Source of the DNA: Stenotrophomonas indicatrix
GTDB lineage: Bacteria > Pseudomonadota > Gammaproteobacteria > Xanthomonadales > Xanthomonadaceae
Direction: 5' to 3'
NCBI RefSeq assembly: GCF_002750975.1
Contig: NZ_PEJS01000001.1
Location: 1,054,001-1,118,000 of the forward strand
Length of the DNA: 64,000 nucleotides
Position numbers and translations under genes: made by a program. Below the pieces are notes generated by a model. The model saw nothing but the letters and a program-made list of their open reading frames with translations, had not been told where the DNA came from and did not search any database. Below, one piece after another: positions 34,482 through 44,442 of this stretch (the first letter of the stretch is position 1; the number at the start of each line of letters is the position of its first letter).

Positions 34482-36871
34482 GGCGCCACCTCCGGCACGC
34501 ATTGCAGCGGGGCCGGGCGCGCGCTGGCCCCGACGGCGACCACCTGCGGTGCCGGCACGCGGACCCGGCACTGGCCACCGCTGCTGGTGATGTACAGCAC
34601 GCTGCCGGGTGCAACGTCCTCCAGGTACAGCAGGCCGTCGTAGCCGACGGTGGCCTGGCGGCCATCGGGCAGCTGCACTTCGCTGCCCACCTCCAGCGGT
34701 TGCCCCCGCATGTCCTGCAGGATCAGCCGCAATGACACGCGCGAACGCAGGTTGAAGGTCAGGCCGGTGCCGGCGCGCTGGCGGGGTGTCACCCAGTCCT
34801 CGATGCGATCAGCGCGCATGTCCGCCGGCAGGTCCAGGGTGTCGATGGAGACGCGGTTGCGCTGCCAGGACAGCAGCGGGCTGATCAGCAGCAGGCCACG
34901 CTCGTCGGTGGCACCGATCAGGCGGTTCTCAAGCCGCACCGGCACACCGCCAACGCCATTCGTGCTGACCACGGCGAAGGCATCGGCGACTTCGCGGGCG
35001 GCGAAGGTGTGCCCGGCCATCCACACCAGGCTGCCGCTGGCGCTGCCATAGGCGTAGTTGAGGCCCGCCTGGCGGGAGGCACCGAAGGCGTAGCGGCCGA
35101 CATCGTTGAGGATGCCGACTTCGGCCAGGCCGCCGCTGCCGCCGTCGCCGTGGCGGACCTGCGCGCGCCAACCGATACCGCCTGCGCTGCCGTCGCCCGG
35201 GACCGGCTGGGTGACATCGGCGACCCAGCTCTGGCGGTCGCCATTGCGCTGGCTGGACAGGCTGGCCTGGCGGTTGTTGCCCAGGCTTGCGGTCAGCGAC
35301 AGGTAGACGCTGCGGTCATCACTGTCGTCCAGGTTCTGGTTGACCGACAGGTAGGCCGACCAGCGCGGGCTCCAGCTGCGTGACCAGAACAGGCTGGCAT
35401 AACGGTTGTCATCGCCATCGGGGTAGCGCAGGCGAAGGTAACTGGCGCTGAGGGTGCCCAGGCGCAACAGGTCCAGGCCGACCGTGGCCTGCTCGCTGAT
35501 GCTAGGCGGCAGGTTGGCCTGCAGCGCGCCCAGGTCGCGGTAGTCGCCGTGGCTGCGCACGCTGCGCAGGTTGAAATTGAAGCGCCGGTTGTTCCAGCTG
35601 TACCCCAGCGCCCACTGTCCACCCTGCAGGCCCTGGTAGCGGCTGTGGGCATAGGCGGCATTGAGCACGCCGGCGCCGCCCAGCAGCCACCAGCCACCCA
35701 CGCCGGCCTGGGCCAGGCCGCCGCCGCCCTCGGCATGTGCTTCGCCGGTGAATGTGTCGCTGACGCCGCCGCGCCAGCTGGCGCTTGCCACGGTACGGTC
35801 GTCGTAGGCGAAGGAGCGTTCGCCGAACTGCTCGCGCAGCTGGCCGACGCCGAGCGACCAGTCCGACAGGCCCTTGGCCAGCAGCTGCTGGGTGCCGTAG
35901 AAGCTGAAATCCAGGGTCTGCATGCGGCCGAAGGCATCGGTAACCACCACCTGCGCGCTGCCGGTGCCGCTGATGCCCGGTTGCGCCGCCAGCTGGAACG
36001 GCCCGACCGGTACCTGGCCGCTGTACTGGCGCAGGCCATCGACATACAGCTCAACCGTGGATGGCACCACCGCCTGGCCGAGGAAGGCCGGAGTCGGGGT
36101 AAGAACGCGATACGGCTGCAGCCCGTAATTGCGACCGATCTGGATGCCGCCCAGGCGTACCGGCCGGCTCCAGTCGACAAACCCGCTGTAGAAATCGCCC
36201 ACCTCCAAAGTCAGCGCCTTGTCCGGGAAGTCCAGCGTCCAGCGCGTATCGAGGCGTACGCTTTCGCTGCGCCAGTGGCGGTCGCCGGTCTGGTAGCGAC
36301 GGCTGACGGCGGTGTTCTCGAAGGTGCCGGTACCGATGCCGAACACTCGCAGTTCAGAGCTCAGGGTAAGGTTGCCGAGGCTGTCGACACGGCTGCCGTA
36401 CAGGTCGTAATTGAGCAGGACGCCGGGCGAGGCGCTGCCGCGGGAAGCGCGGACCTGCGGGCGGCTGAGCACGGTCGTGGGCAGGGTCAACTGGTCCAGT
36501 GGTACGTCCAGCGCGAGGGTCTGCAGGTGCGCGTCATAGCGCACCACCGCACCGCTGATCTGGTCGAGGTATACCGGGGCAGCGCCGCTGGCGTTGAAGC
36601 CAAGCTGGCGCAGGATCTCGGGGCTGGCCTGCAGGCGGCCACGGTTGTCGGTGAAGGGCAGCAGGCCGCGCGGCGTGCTGTTGAGGGTCACGTCCAGGTA
36701 CAGCGTCTGGTTGGCCGTGAGTGGGGTTGGTGGCGGCAGCAGGGCATCGGCGGAGACCCCGGAGACATCGGCTGCATGAGCCGCCGGGGACAGGGCCGCA
36801 CCGAGCGCTGCGCTCATCAGCGCCTCAGCGAGCCGGTGGTGGCGGCAGCGACGTCTGTTCCGACTCGCCAT
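34478..36871 (-). CDS. outer-membrane pilus usher (CsuD-like)
   Basis: This 797-aa usher assembles and secretes pilus subunits. It has a signal region, an N-terminal chaperone-binding domain, a large beta-barrel with plug (motifs IQIGRNYGLQPYRVLTPTPA around residue 250 and VQVTDAFGRMQ-like VVVTDAFGRMQTLDF ~320) and C-terminal domains ending GGQCRVRVPAPQ. I chose ATG 36871 because it gives a basic-then-hydrophobic signal peptide (MASRNRRRCRHHR... then ALGAALSPAAHA). The alternative ATG at 36817, just after the chaperone stop, leaves a signal without positive charge. The gene overlaps the chaperone by 47 bp and the tip subunit by 4 bp. Confidence 0.9.
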   Translation of the reverse strand: MASRNRRRCRHHRLAEALMSAALGAALSPAAHAADVSGVSADALLPPPTPLTANQTLYLDVTLNSTPRGLLPFTDNRGRLQASPEILRQLGFNASGAAPVYLDQISGAVVRYDAHLQTLALDVPLDQLTLPTTVLSRPQVRASRGSASPGVLLNYDLYGSRVDSLGNLTLSSELRVFGIGTGTFENTAVSRRYQTGDRHWRSESVRLDTRWTLDFPDKALTLEVGDFYSGFVDWSRPVRLGGIQIGRNYGLQPYRVLTPTPAFLGQAVVPSTVELYVDGLRQYSGQVPVGPFQLAAQPGISGTGSAQVVVTDAFGRMQTLDFSFYGTQQLLAKGLSDWSLGVGQLREQFGERSFAYDDRTVASASWRGGVSDTFTGEAHAEGGGGLAQAGVGGWWLLGGAGVLNAAYAHSRYQGLQGGQWALGYSWNNRRFNFNLRSVRSHGDYRDLGALQANLPPSISEQATVGLDLLRLGTLSASYLRLRYPDGDDNRYASLFWSRSWSPRWSAYLSVNQNLDDSDDRSVYLSLTASLGNNRQASLSSQRNGDRQSWVADVTQPVPGDGSAGGIGWRAQVRHGDGGSGGLAEVGILNDVGRYAFGASRQAGLNYAYGSASGSLVWMAGHTFAAREVADAFAVVSTNGVGGVPVRLENRLIGATDERGLLLISPLLSWQRNRVSIDTLDLPADMRADRIEDWVTPRQRAGTGLTFNLRSRVSLRLILQDMRGQPLEVGSEVQLPDGRQATVGYDGLLYLEDVAPGSVLYITSSGGQCRVRVPAPQVVAVGASARPAPLQCVPEVAP

Positions 36872-37580
36872 TGAGCTTGGCCGTGATCTGGTCGTTGTCG
36901 CGGTCGATCGCCGTGCGCTCCAGCGGCCAGCGCATGACCTGGCCGGGCAGTACATAGCCCAACAGGCCGGGATGGACGATGCGCGGCCGCTCCGGGCTGC
37001 CCAGGGCGAGGTCGGCGATCTGCGCATAGCTGTTGCCGGTATTGCCTACTTCCACGCCGTTGCGACCGTCGTCCAGCCGCACCAGGCGGGCGTGCAGCTG
37101 CGGTGCCAGCTGGCTGCCAGCGCCGGGTTGCACGAATACCGGGATGGAATAGCGCAGCACGAACTGCATGCCTTCGGTGCGCGTGGCCAGATCGGGCACC
37201 TCGTCGACGATCAACCGGTAGTACTGCTGCGCAGCCGGTGCGTCGGCCACGGCGCGCATGACCCGTACCAGCTGCTGCTGGCCGGCGGCCAACTCCTGCA
37301 TCGGTGGCGTGGCCAGCAGATCTTCGGTGGGCAGCAGCTGTTCGTTGCCGTCCTGCTGCACCCAACGGAATACCCGGACCTGCAGCTTCACCGGCGAGGT
37401 GCCGCTGTTGGTCAACCACAGTTCGCCGGCGCGCTGGCGTGCCTCCAGCTGCAGGCTGGTGGGCGCGACCTGCAGGCTGGTCGCCGAGGCCGCGGAGACC
37501 CAAAGAAGCAGGCTGAGAACGAGCAGCGCCACGCCGGTGGCGCGCCACGGGCGGGATCCGGCCATGCGGGCGTGCTCCAT
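36825..37580 (-). CDS. periplasmic pilus chaperone (CsuC-like)
   Basis: This 251-aa protein has a signal peptide (~residues 6-33, VALLVLSLLLWVSAASA). The PapD-like fold follows: SLQVAPTSLQLEARQRAGEL for the first strands and the family block QQYYRLIVDEVPD (~130), whose Arg-Leu strand donates to subunits. Donor-strand chaperones hold pilins and deliver them to the usher. ATG 37580 overlaps the pilin stop by one base (TGATG); a second ATG at 37565 is possible. Confidence 0.9.
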   Translation of the reverse strand: MEHARMAGSRPWRATGVALLVLSLLLWVSAASATSLQVAPTSLQLEARQRAGELWLTNSGTSPVKLQVRVFRWVQQDGNEQLLPTEDLLATPPMQELAAGQQQLVRVMRAVADAPAAQQYYRLIVDEVPDLATRTEGMQFVLRYSIPVFVQPGAGSQLAPQLHARLVRLDDGRNGVEVGNTGNSYAQIADLALGSPERPRIVHPGLLGYVLPGQVMRWPLERTAIDRDNDQITAKLNGESEQTSLPPPPAR

Positions 37581-38107
37581 CAATAGGTGATCGTGGCGGT
37601 AACGGTATCCAGGTAGTTGCCGGTCGCAGCGTTGGCCGTGCTCAGGTTGAGGATCTGGCCGTAGACGATGTAGGGCACCGCCAGGCCGGTGCCGATACCG
37701 GCCTGGGTGTTGGTGCCCGTGGTGGCGCCCCACACCAGGGTATGCGCGGCATCCTGGTAGAGCTGGTAGCCCACGTAGTTGTTGGCCGTCACTGCCGCGT
37801 TGGTGTTCTTCATCCGCCGCGTGGTGACGTCATTGGCCGTACCGGCATTGGCACCGGCGTTGAGCGAGATGGTGTACGGGGTCAGCGCCGAACACTGTGC
37901 GGTTACGGTGCCCTGGCCCAGGGTCGGGGTGGCGGTGGTGGAGGCGGCGGTACCGAAATCGACGTTGGTGGCGGCGGCCGCAGTGATGGTGCAGGCCTTG
38001 GTGACCACCAGGGTGACGTTGAACGTAGTGGTGTCGGCGGCGGCGGCCGGGCCAGCCACCAGCAGGGCCAGGGCCCAAGCCCAGGGGGAACGAACGGTGG
38101 ATCGCAT
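37580..38107 (-). CDS. spore-coat-U domain major pilin (CsuA/B-like)
   Basis: This 175-aa secreted pilin is the first gene of the archaic chaperone-usher operon. The signal peptide is MRSTVRSPWAWALALLVAG...AAA-D. The single SCPU domain (residues ~27-175) starts TTTFNVTLVVTKACTITAAA with a conserved Cys near 42, has the TRRMKNT block, and ends DTVTATITY. GGGAGGT ten bases upstream of the ATG is a strong ribosome-binding site, fitting the most abundant subunit. It is divergent from map across 239 bp, which must hold the operon promoter; I could not define boxes there. Confidence 0.9.
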   Translation of the reverse strand: MRSTVRSPWAWALALLVAGPAAAADTTTFNVTLVVTKACTITAAAATNVDFGTAASTTATPTLGQGTVTAQCSALTPYTISLNAGANAGTANDVTTRRMKNTNAAVTANNYVGYQLYQDAAHTLVWGATTGTNTQAGIGTGLAVPYIVYGQILNLSTANAATGNYLDTVTATITY

Positions 38108-38346
38108 GGACAACCTCCCTGACCCGAAGGTCCGTTGAACAGCGCGAAGTCGGCACGTTCGGCGCCGATTTGACGACAGTGGGGCCAGCGTAGGCACCGC
38201 AAGTGTCTGTATTCCGTGAGAAACAGGCGATCGAAAGGGTGTGGCCCATCACGCTTTCACCTTCCTTGCCGGATCCGTGCATGCCCCGGATCGCCAGTTG
38301 GGTGGCGTTCGTTCAGATTGCGGCCGGATCGGCGATAATGGGAGCC

Positions 38347-39123
38347 ATGAGCGTGAATATCAAAACCCCGCAGGAAATCGAGATGATGCGCATCGCCGGC
38401 CGCCTGGCCAGCGAAGTGCTCGACATCGTCACCCCCCACGTCAAGCCCGGTGTCACGACCGAGGAACTGGACCGCATCTGCCACGACCACATCGTGAACG
38501 TGCAGGGCGCCATTCCGGCCAACGTCGGCTACCGCGGCTTCCCCAAGACCGTGTGCACCTCGGTCAACAATGTCATCTGCCACGGCATTCCCAGCGAAGG
38601 GAAGGTCCTCAAGGATGGCGACATCATCAATATCGACGTCACCGTCATCAAGGACGGCTGGCATGGCGACACCAGCCGCATGTACTTCGTCGGCACCCCG
38701 TCGGTGATGGCCAAGCGCTTGGTCGACGCCACCTATGAAGCGATGTGGCGCGGCATCCGCGCGGTGCGCCCGGGCGCAACCCTGGGCGACGTCGGCCATG
38801 CGATCCAGAGCTACGCCGAAGGCGAGCGTTTCAGCGTGGTGCGCGAGTACTGCGGCCACGGCATCGGCAAGGTCTACCACGATGAGCCGCAGGTGGTGCA
38901 TTACGGCCGTCCGGGCCAGGGCCTGGTGCTGCAGCCGGGCATGACCTTCACCATCGAGCCGATGATCAACGAGGGCACCCGCTACAACAAGGTGCTGCCC
39001 GATGGCTGGACCGTGGTGACCAAGGACCGCAAGCTGTCGGCACAGTGGGAGCACATGATCGCGGTCACCGAGACCGGCGTGGACGTGCTGACCCTGTCGC
39101 CGGGCGAATCGCAGGTCTCCTGA
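38347..39123 (+). CDS. map: type I methionine aminopeptidase
   Basis: MetAP (258 aa; E. coli 264) removes N-terminal Met from nascent proteins. The five metal ligands are visible in order: DIINIDVTVIKDGWHGDTSR (the two Asp), GHGIGKVYHDEPQ (His), MTFTIEPMIN (Glu) and SAQWEHMIAVTE (Glu). ATG 38347 (MSVNIKTPQEIE) is preferred over ATG 38338, three codons upstream, because GGGAG lies just upstream of it. glnD begins two bases after its stop. Confidence 0.97.
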   Translation: MSVNIKTPQEIEMMRIAGRLASEVLDIVTPHVKPGVTTEELDRICHDHIVNVQGAIPANVGYRGFPKTVCTSVNNVICHGIPSEGKVLKDGDIINIDVTVIKDGWHGDTSRMYFVGTPSVMAKRLVDATYEAMWRGIRAVRPGATLGDVGHAIQSYAEGERFSVVREYCGHGIGKVYHDEPQVVHYGRPGQGLVLQPGMTFTIEPMINEGTRYNKVLPDGWTVVTKDRKLSAQWEHMIAVTETGVDVLTLSPGESQVS

Positions 39124-39125
39124 CG

Positions 39126-41753
39126 ATGCTGCCGGCGAGTTCGCTGCTGGACACGCCGGCCGCGTCGCTCAACGACCCGGACTGGGCTGCTGCCGCGCGC
39201 GACGCGCTGCAGCAGGCCGATACGCGCCTGTACCGCCGCTTCGACCAGGGCGACAACATCGAGCGCCTGCTGGCCTTGCGCGCGCGCGCGGCCGATCACC
39301 TGATCCGCCATGCGTGGCAGCGCTGCCTGCCGGCCGACAGTGGCCTGTCGCTGTTTGCGGTCGGTGGCTATGGGCGCGGTGAACTGTTCCCGCGCTCGGA
39401 CATCGACCTGCTGGTGTTCGGCGATCCGCAGGCGCAGCTGGCCCATGAGGAAGCGCTCGCGCGCCTGTTCGCGCTGCTGTGGGATTGCGGCCTGGCGGTC
39501 AGCCACGCGGTGCGTTCGGGCGGGCAGTGCAGCGAGGCTGCGGCCGACCAGACCGTGCTGACGGCGTTGATCGAAGCGCGCCCGCTGATGGCCGATGAGG
39601 CGGCGCGGCGTGCGCTGCGTGCGGCAGTGGATGACCGCGAACTGTGGCCGCCGCGTGCGTTCTTCCTGGCCAAGCTGGAGGAACTGCGCAACCGCCACCA
39701 GCGTTTCGGCGACACCGCCGACAACCTGGAGCCGGACCTGAAGGATGGCCCCGGCGGCCTGCGCGATCTCAACACGCTGGGCTGGATGGCGCTGCGTGCG
39801 TTTGGCGTGCGCGATCTGGAAGCGCTGGTCGGCCTGGGCCACTTGGGCGCTGACGAGGCCGCGGCGCTGAAGCGCGAACGTGCGGTGCTGGCGCGACTGC
39901 GCTTCGGCCTGCACCTGGTGGCGCGACGCCCGGAAGAGCGCCTGCGCTTCGATTACCAGAAGACCCTGGCCGCGCGCCTGGGCTTTGAAGACGACGCCGA
40001 GAGCCTGGGCGTCGAGAAGATGATGCAGGGCTTCTACCGCGCCGCTTCGGTGGTGCGGCGGATCAGTGATCGTCTGCTGCAGCGTTTCGAGGAACAGTTC
40101 GATGGCGAGGCACAGCCTGAGCCGCTGACCGTGGGGTTCGCGCTGCGCCGTGGCTACCTGGCGGCCAACGATGCCGACTGGCCGAATGCTGACATCGGCC
40201 AGGTCTTCGCGCTGTTCGCCAGCTGGGCGAACAATCCGCAGATCCGTGGCCTGCATTCGTTGACTGCGCGCGCGCTGGCCGAATCGCTGCCGTTGCTGCC
40301 TGCCTATGACCAGGCAGACCCTGATGCGCGCGAACAGTTCATGGCCCTGCTGCGTGGCCAGCGCCCGGTCGACACGCTTTCGCGCATGGCGCGGCTGGGC
40401 GTGCTCGGGCAGTGGATTCCCGCATTCGCCCAGGTCAGCGGGCGCATGCAGTTCGACCTGTTCCATGTCTACACCGTCGACCAGCACACGCTGATGGTCC
40501 TGCGCAACATGGGGCTCTTTGCCAGCAGTCGCGCCGATGAACGTTTCTCCATCGCCCACGAAGTCTGGCCGCGCCTGCGCAAGCCCGAACTGCTGCTGCT
40601 GGCCGGCCTGTTCCACGACATCGCCAAGGGGCGCGGCGGCGATCATTCCGAACTGGGCGCGGTCGATGCACGGGCGTTCTGCCACGCGCAGGGGCTGAGT
40701 GGTTCGGATACCGAACTGGTGGCCTGGCTGGTCGAACAGCACCTGCGGATGTCGGTGACCGCGCAGAAGCAGGACATCGCCGATGCGGACGTGATCCATC
40801 GCTTCGCGACCCTGGTCGGCAGCCGCGACCGCCTGGATTACCTCTATCTGCTGACCTGCGCCGACATCGCCGGCACCAGCCCGAAGTTGTGGAACGCGTG
40901 GAAGGACCGGCTGCTGGCCGATCTGTATTTCGCTACCCGCCGCGCGCTGCGCGAGGGCCTGGAGCATCCGGTGCCGGCCGCCGAGCGCGTGGCCGAAGCG
41001 CGCGACAGCGTGCGTGCGCTGGTGCGCGAGCAGGGCTACGACGATGCCACCATCGACCGCCAGTTCGCGGTGATGCCTGACGAAGGTTTCATCCGCCTGC
41101 GCCCGGAACAGTTGGCCTGGCAGGCGGCCGCACTGGTGCCGATCAAGCAGGGCCAGACGCTGGTGAAGGTACGCCGGATCAGCGTTGACGACCCGGCGCT
41201 GGAAGTGTTCGTGCACTCGCCGGACCGTGATGGCCTGTTTGCCGCGATCGTGATGACCCTGGACCGCAAGGGTTACGGCATCCACCGCGCACGCGTGCTG
41301 GATGGTCCGTCCGAGACGATTTTCGATAATTTTGAAGTCAGCCCGGCCGATACGTTTGCCGATGGCAGCAGCGCCAACCTGGAAGCTGCACTGCGCGAGG
41401 CGCTCAGTGGCGACCTTGCGCGGCTGCGTCCCTCGCGCCGGGTGGTGCCACGCCAGCTGCGCCACTTCCGTTTCGCCCCACGCATCGAGTTCCGCGATGA
41501 ACCCGGCGCGACCCGCTTTGCCCTGGTCGCGCCCGACCGCCCCGGCCTGCTGGCCGACGTGGCGTTCGTGCTGCGCAACCAGGGACTGCGCGTGCAGGAC
41601 GCGCGCATTGCCACATTCGGCGAACGCGCCGAAGACACCTTCGTGATCAGTGACGAACACGACCTCCCCCTGACTGAATCCGCCCGGCAGCAGCTGCATG
41701 ACGCAATGCTGGCCTGCCTGGACCCTGATCGAAACGCCGGAGACCCCGCCTGA
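39126..41753 (+). CDS. glnD: bifunctional uridylyltransferase/uridylyl-removing enzyme GlnD
   Basis: GlnD (875 aa; E. coli 890) senses glutamine and adds or removes UMP on PII proteins to control nitrogen assimilation. Nucleotidyltransferase motif: [20 protein letters not shown] (~82-101). HD domain for de-uridylylation: [18 protein letters not shown] (~495-512). Two C-terminal ACT domains (~695-870; [18 protein letters not shown] in the second) bind glutamine. ATG 39126 follows the map stop by 2 bp, and its TGA overlaps the dapD ATG by one base. Confidence 0.97.
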   Translation: MLPASSLLDTPAASLNDPDWAAAARDALQQADTRLYRRFDQGDNIERLLALRARAADHLIRHAWQRCLPADSGLSLFAVGGYGRGELFPRSDIDLLVFGDPQAQLAHEEALARLFALLWDCGLAVSHAVRSGGQCSEAAADQTVLTALIEARPLMADEAARRALRAAVDDRELWPPRAFFLAKLEELRNRHQRFGDTADNLEPDLKDGPGGLRDLNTLGWMALRAFGVRDLEALVGLGHLGADEAAALKRERAVLARLRFGLHLVARRPEERLRFDYQKTLAARLGFEDDAESLGVEKMMQGFYRAASVVRRISDRLLQRFEEQFDGEAQPEPLTVGFALRRGYLAANDADWPNADIGQVFALFASWANNPQIRGLHSLTARALAESLPLLPAYDQADPDAREQFMALLRGQRPVDTLSRMARLGVLGQWIPAFAQVSGRMQFDLFHVYTVDQHTLMVLRNMGLFASSRADERFSIAHEVWPRLRKPELLLLAGLFHDIAKGRGGDHSELGAVDARAFCHAQGLSGSDTELVAWLVEQHLRMSVTAQKQDIADADVIHRFATLVGSRDRLDYLYLLTCADIAGTSPKLWNAWKDRLLADLYFATRRALREGLEHPVPAAERVAEARDSVRALVREQGYDDATIDRQFAVMPDEGFIRLRPEQLAWQAAALVPIKQGQTLVKVRRISVDDPALEVFVHSPDRDGLFAAIVMTLDRKGYGIHRARVLDGPSETIFDNFEVSPADTFADGSSANLEAALREALSGDLARLRPSRRVVPRQLRHFRFAPRIEFRDEPGATRFALVAPDRPGLLADVAFVLRNQGLRVQDARIATFGERAEDTFVISDEHDLPLTESARQQLHDAMLACLDPDRNAGDPA

Positions 41754-42844
41754 TGGCCACCAAGCCTGCAAAGAAGACTGCCGCGACTGCCAAGAGCGCT
41801 GCGGCCAGAAAGACTACTGCCGCTGCCCCGGCTGCGAAGAAAGCGGCACAACAGCCGAAGGCGGGCCAGACCGCAGCGGTGAAGAAGGCCGCCGTGCCGA
41901 AACAGGCTGCAGCGAAGAAGGCGCCGGCAAAGAAGGTCCCGGCCAAGACCGCCGAAGCTGCGCGCGCCGAGAACATCGCACGCAAGTCGCTGCGCAAGCC
42001 GGCCGGGCCGGGCGTGGAAGAACTGAAGTTCGGCATCGAAAGCGCCTTCGAGCGCCGCGCCACGCTGACCCTGCACGAACTGGAAGGCTCGACCCGGCCG
42101 CTGGTCAACCGCGTGATCGATGGCCTGGAAAGCGGCGAGTTCCGCGTCGCCGAACCCGATGGCCATGGTGGCTGGAAGGTCAACGAATGGCTGAAGAAGG
42201 CGGTGCTGCTGTATTTCCGCGTCAACGACATGGCCGTGGTCGATGCGCGCCCGGCACCGTTCTGGGACAAGGTCGAATCGCGCTTTGCCGGCTATGACGA
42301 GGCGAAGTTCCGCCGTGGCGGCGTGCGCGTGGTGCCGGGTGCGATCGCCCGTCGCGGCACGTATTTCGGCAAGGACGTGGTGCTGATGCCGAGCTTCACC
42401 AACATCGGTGCCTACGTCGGCGAAGGCACCATGGTCGACACCTGGGCCACCGTCGGTTCCTGCGCGCAGATCGGCCAGCACTGCCACCTGTCCGGTGGTG
42501 CCGGCATCGGTGGCGTGCTCGAGCCGCTGCAGGCCAGCCCGACCATCATCGAAGACCATTGCTTCATCGGCGCGCGTTCGGAAGTGGTGGAAGGCGTGGT
42601 CGTCGGCCATCACAGCGTGATCGGCATGGGCGTGTTCCTCAGCCAGAGCACCCGCATCTACAACCGCGCCACCGGCGAAATCAGCTACGGCTACATTCCG
42701 CCGTACAGCGTGGTGGTGTCCGGCTCGCTGCCGAGCAAGGACGGTACCCACTCGCTGTACTGCGCGGTGATCGTCAAGCAGGTCGATGCCCGCACTCGCA
42801 GCAAGACCAGCGTCAACGACCTGCTGCGCGGCCTGGCCGACTGA
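41753..42844 (+). CDS. dapD: tetrahydrodipicolinate N-succinyltransferase with Lys/Ala-rich N-terminal tail
   Basis: DapD (363 aa) makes N-succinyl-2-amino-6-oxopimelate in the DAP/lysine pathway. Residues ~90-363 align with whole E. coli DapD (274 aa): [35 protein letters not shown], and the left-handed beta-helix ending [13 protein letters not shown]. The first ~88 residues are an extra low-complexity tail built from Lys, Ala, Thr and Pro ([13 protein letters not shown]), like histone H1-type bacterial proteins. The tail is in frame without interruption and its ATG is coupled to the glnD stop (TGATG). A GTG near 42010 (VEELKF) could give a conventional-length protein, so two starts are possible. 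Confidence 0.93.
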   Translation: MATKPAKKTAATAKSAAARKTTAAAPAAKKAAQQPKAGQTAAVKKAAVPKQAAAKKAPAKKVPAKTAEAARAENIARKSLRKPAGPGVEELKFGIESAFERRATLTLHELEGSTRPLVNRVIDGLESGEFRVAEPDGHGGWKVNEWLKKAVLLYFRVNDMAVVDARPAPFWDKVESRFAGYDEAKFRRGGVRVVPGAIARRGTYFGKDVVLMPSFTNIGAYVGEGTMVDTWATVGSCAQIGQHCHLSGGAGIGGVLEPLQASPTIIEDHCFIGARSEVVEGVVVGHHSVIGMGVFLSQSTRIYNRATGEISYGYIPPYSVVVSGSLPSKDGTHSLYCAVIVKQVDARTRSKTSVNDLLRGLAD

Positions 42845-42857
42845 CGGGGCCGCACGC

Positions 42858-43223
42858 ATGAGCACCACCGTCTACGGTCTGAAGAACTGCGATACCTGCA
42901 AGAAGGCGACCAAGTGGCTGGACCGCTTCGGCGTGCCGTACACCTTCGTTGACTACCGCGACAACAAACCCAGCCCGGAAACGCTGCTGGAATGGGCCGC
43001 CCAGCTGGGTGGCCTGGCGGCGATGGTCAACCGGTCCTCCACCACCTGGCGGCAGCTGCCGGACAACCGCAAGGCCGCCGATTCGGAGGCGGAATGGAAG
43101 CTGCTGCTGCGCGAGTACCCGCAGTTGATCAAGCGGCCGCTGGTGGTGACTGCCGACGGCAAGGTCAGCCAGGGTTTCAGCGACAACGGTTTCAAGGCGC
43201 GCTTCGGCGTGGGCGGCGCGTGA
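42858..43223 (+). CDS. ArsC/Spx-family protein (YffB-like)
   Basis: This 121-aa thioredoxin-fold protein shows [19 protein letters not shown] with a C-x-x-C near residues 11-14, and KRPLVV (~93) near the C-terminus. The family includes arsenate reductases and Spx-like regulators. E. coli yffB, its closest context match, also sits directly upstream of dapE. The last four bases overlap the dapE start. Arsenate reduction is not supported by any ars gene nearby, so I give no reaction. Confidence 0.88.
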   Translation: MSTTVYGLKNCDTCKKATKWLDRFGVPYTFVDYRDNKPSPETLLEWAAQLGGLAAMVNRSSTTWRQLPDNRKAADSEAEWKLLLREYPQLIKRPLVVTADGKVSQGFSDNGFKARFGVGGA

Positions 43224-44347
43224 GCGCCGTCCTCGACCTGGCCTGCGATCTGATTGCACGGCCGTCGGTGACCCCGGACGATGCCGGTTGCCAGGAACTG
43301 ATCGGCCAGCGTCTGCAGGCGGCCGGTTTCACCTGTGAGCACCTGCGGCTGGGCGAGGTCGACAACCTGTGGGCCACGCACGGCAGCGGCGCGCCGGTGC
43401 TGGTCCTGCTGGGCCATACCGACGTGGTGCCGCCGGGCCCGCGCGAGGCGTGGCAGAGCGATCCGTTCGCGCCACAGATCCGCGATGGCGTGCTGTACGG
43501 TCGCGGCACCGCCGACATGAAAGGCAGCGTGGCCGCGTTCGTGATCGCTGCCGAACAGTTCGTTGCGGCCCATCCGCAGCACACCGGTACGCTGGCGGTG
43601 CTGCTGACCAGCGATGAGGAAGGCGATGCGATCGATGGTGTGCGCCATGTCGCGCGGCTGTTCGCCGAGCGTGGCCAGCGCATCGACTGGTGCATCACCG
43701 GCGAGCCGTCCTCCACCGCCACGCTGGGTGACCTGCTGCGCGTGGGACGTCGCGGCAGCCTGTCGGCCAAGCTGCGCGTGCAGGGCGTGCAGGGCCACGT
43801 GGCCTACCCGGACAAGGCGCGCAATCCGATTCATCTTGCCGCGCCCATGCTGGCCGAACTGAGCGCACGGCGCTGGGACGAGGGCTATGAGAGCTTCCCG
43901 TCGACCAGCCTGCAGATCTCCAACATCCATGCCGGCACCGGTGCCAACAACGTGATTCCCGGTGAGCTGGAGGTGGATTTCAACATCCGCTACAACCCGC
44001 ACTGGGATGCAGCGAAGCTGGAAGCGGACATCACCGCGCTGCTGGACCGCCATGGCCTGCAGTACACGCTGAAGTGGCACCGCAGTGGCGAGCCGTTCTA
44101 CACCCCGGAAGGTACGTTGCGTGCAGCGGCGCGCGCGGTGCTGGCCGAGCACACCGGTCGCGCACCGGAAGAGAGCACCGGTGGTGGCACCTCCGATGCG
44201 CGCTTCATCGCACCCCTGGGCGCGCAATGCATCGAAGTCGGCCCGGTCAACGCCAGCATCCACCAGGTGGATGAGAACGTGCGCGTGGACGAGCTGGAAG
44301 CACTGCCGGGGCTGTACCAGCGACTGGTGGAGCGGTTGCTGGTGTGA
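43220..44347 (+). CDS. dapE: succinyl-diaminopimelate desuccinylase
   Basis: DapE (375 aa; E. coli 375) is a di-zinc M20 hydrolase that releases L,L-diaminopimelate and succinate. Ligand motifs: [15 protein letters not shown] (~60-74) with His, [14 protein letters not shown] (~95) with the bridging Asp, and [10 protein letters not shown] (~127) with the catalytic Glu. I chose GTG 43220, which overlaps the ArsC-like stop (GTGA) and gives the exact family length. Together with dapD it supplies peptidoglycan cross-links and lysine. Confidence 0.96.
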   Translation: MSAVLDLACDLIARPSVTPDDAGCQELIGQRLQAAGFTCEHLRLGEVDNLWATHGSGAPVLVLLGHTDVVPPGPREAWQSDPFAPQIRDGVLYGRGTADMKGSVAAFVIAAEQFVAAHPQHTGTLAVLLTSDEEGDAIDGVRHVARLFAERGQRIDWCITGEPSSTATLGDLLRVGRRGSLSAKLRVQGVQGHVAYPDKARNPIHLAAPMLAELSARRWDEGYESFPSTSLQISNIHAGTGANNVIPGELEVDFNIRYNPHWDAAKLEADITALLDRHGLQYTLKWHRSGEPFYTPEGTLRAAARAVLAEHTGRAPEESTGGGTSDARFIAPLGAQCIEVGPVNASIHQVDENVRVDELEALPGLYQRLVERLLV

Positions 44348-44354
44348 TCTGCGT

Positions 44355-44426
44355 CGCCGGGCATGGCCCGGCGCCACCGGGGTGAGCGTGCGGATGATCG
44401 TGGGTAGCGCCGGGCCATGCCCGGCG
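44355..44426. repeat. facing pair of SMAG palindromes
   Basis: Minus unit 44355-44377 (terminal box GTGG) and plus unit 44404-44426 (GTAG) lie between the convergent dapE and lipoprotein genes, with GCCGGGC/GCCCGGC stems and their GTAG ends facing. Confidence 0.85.
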
Positions 44427-44442
44427 AGCGCAGCGGCGCGCG

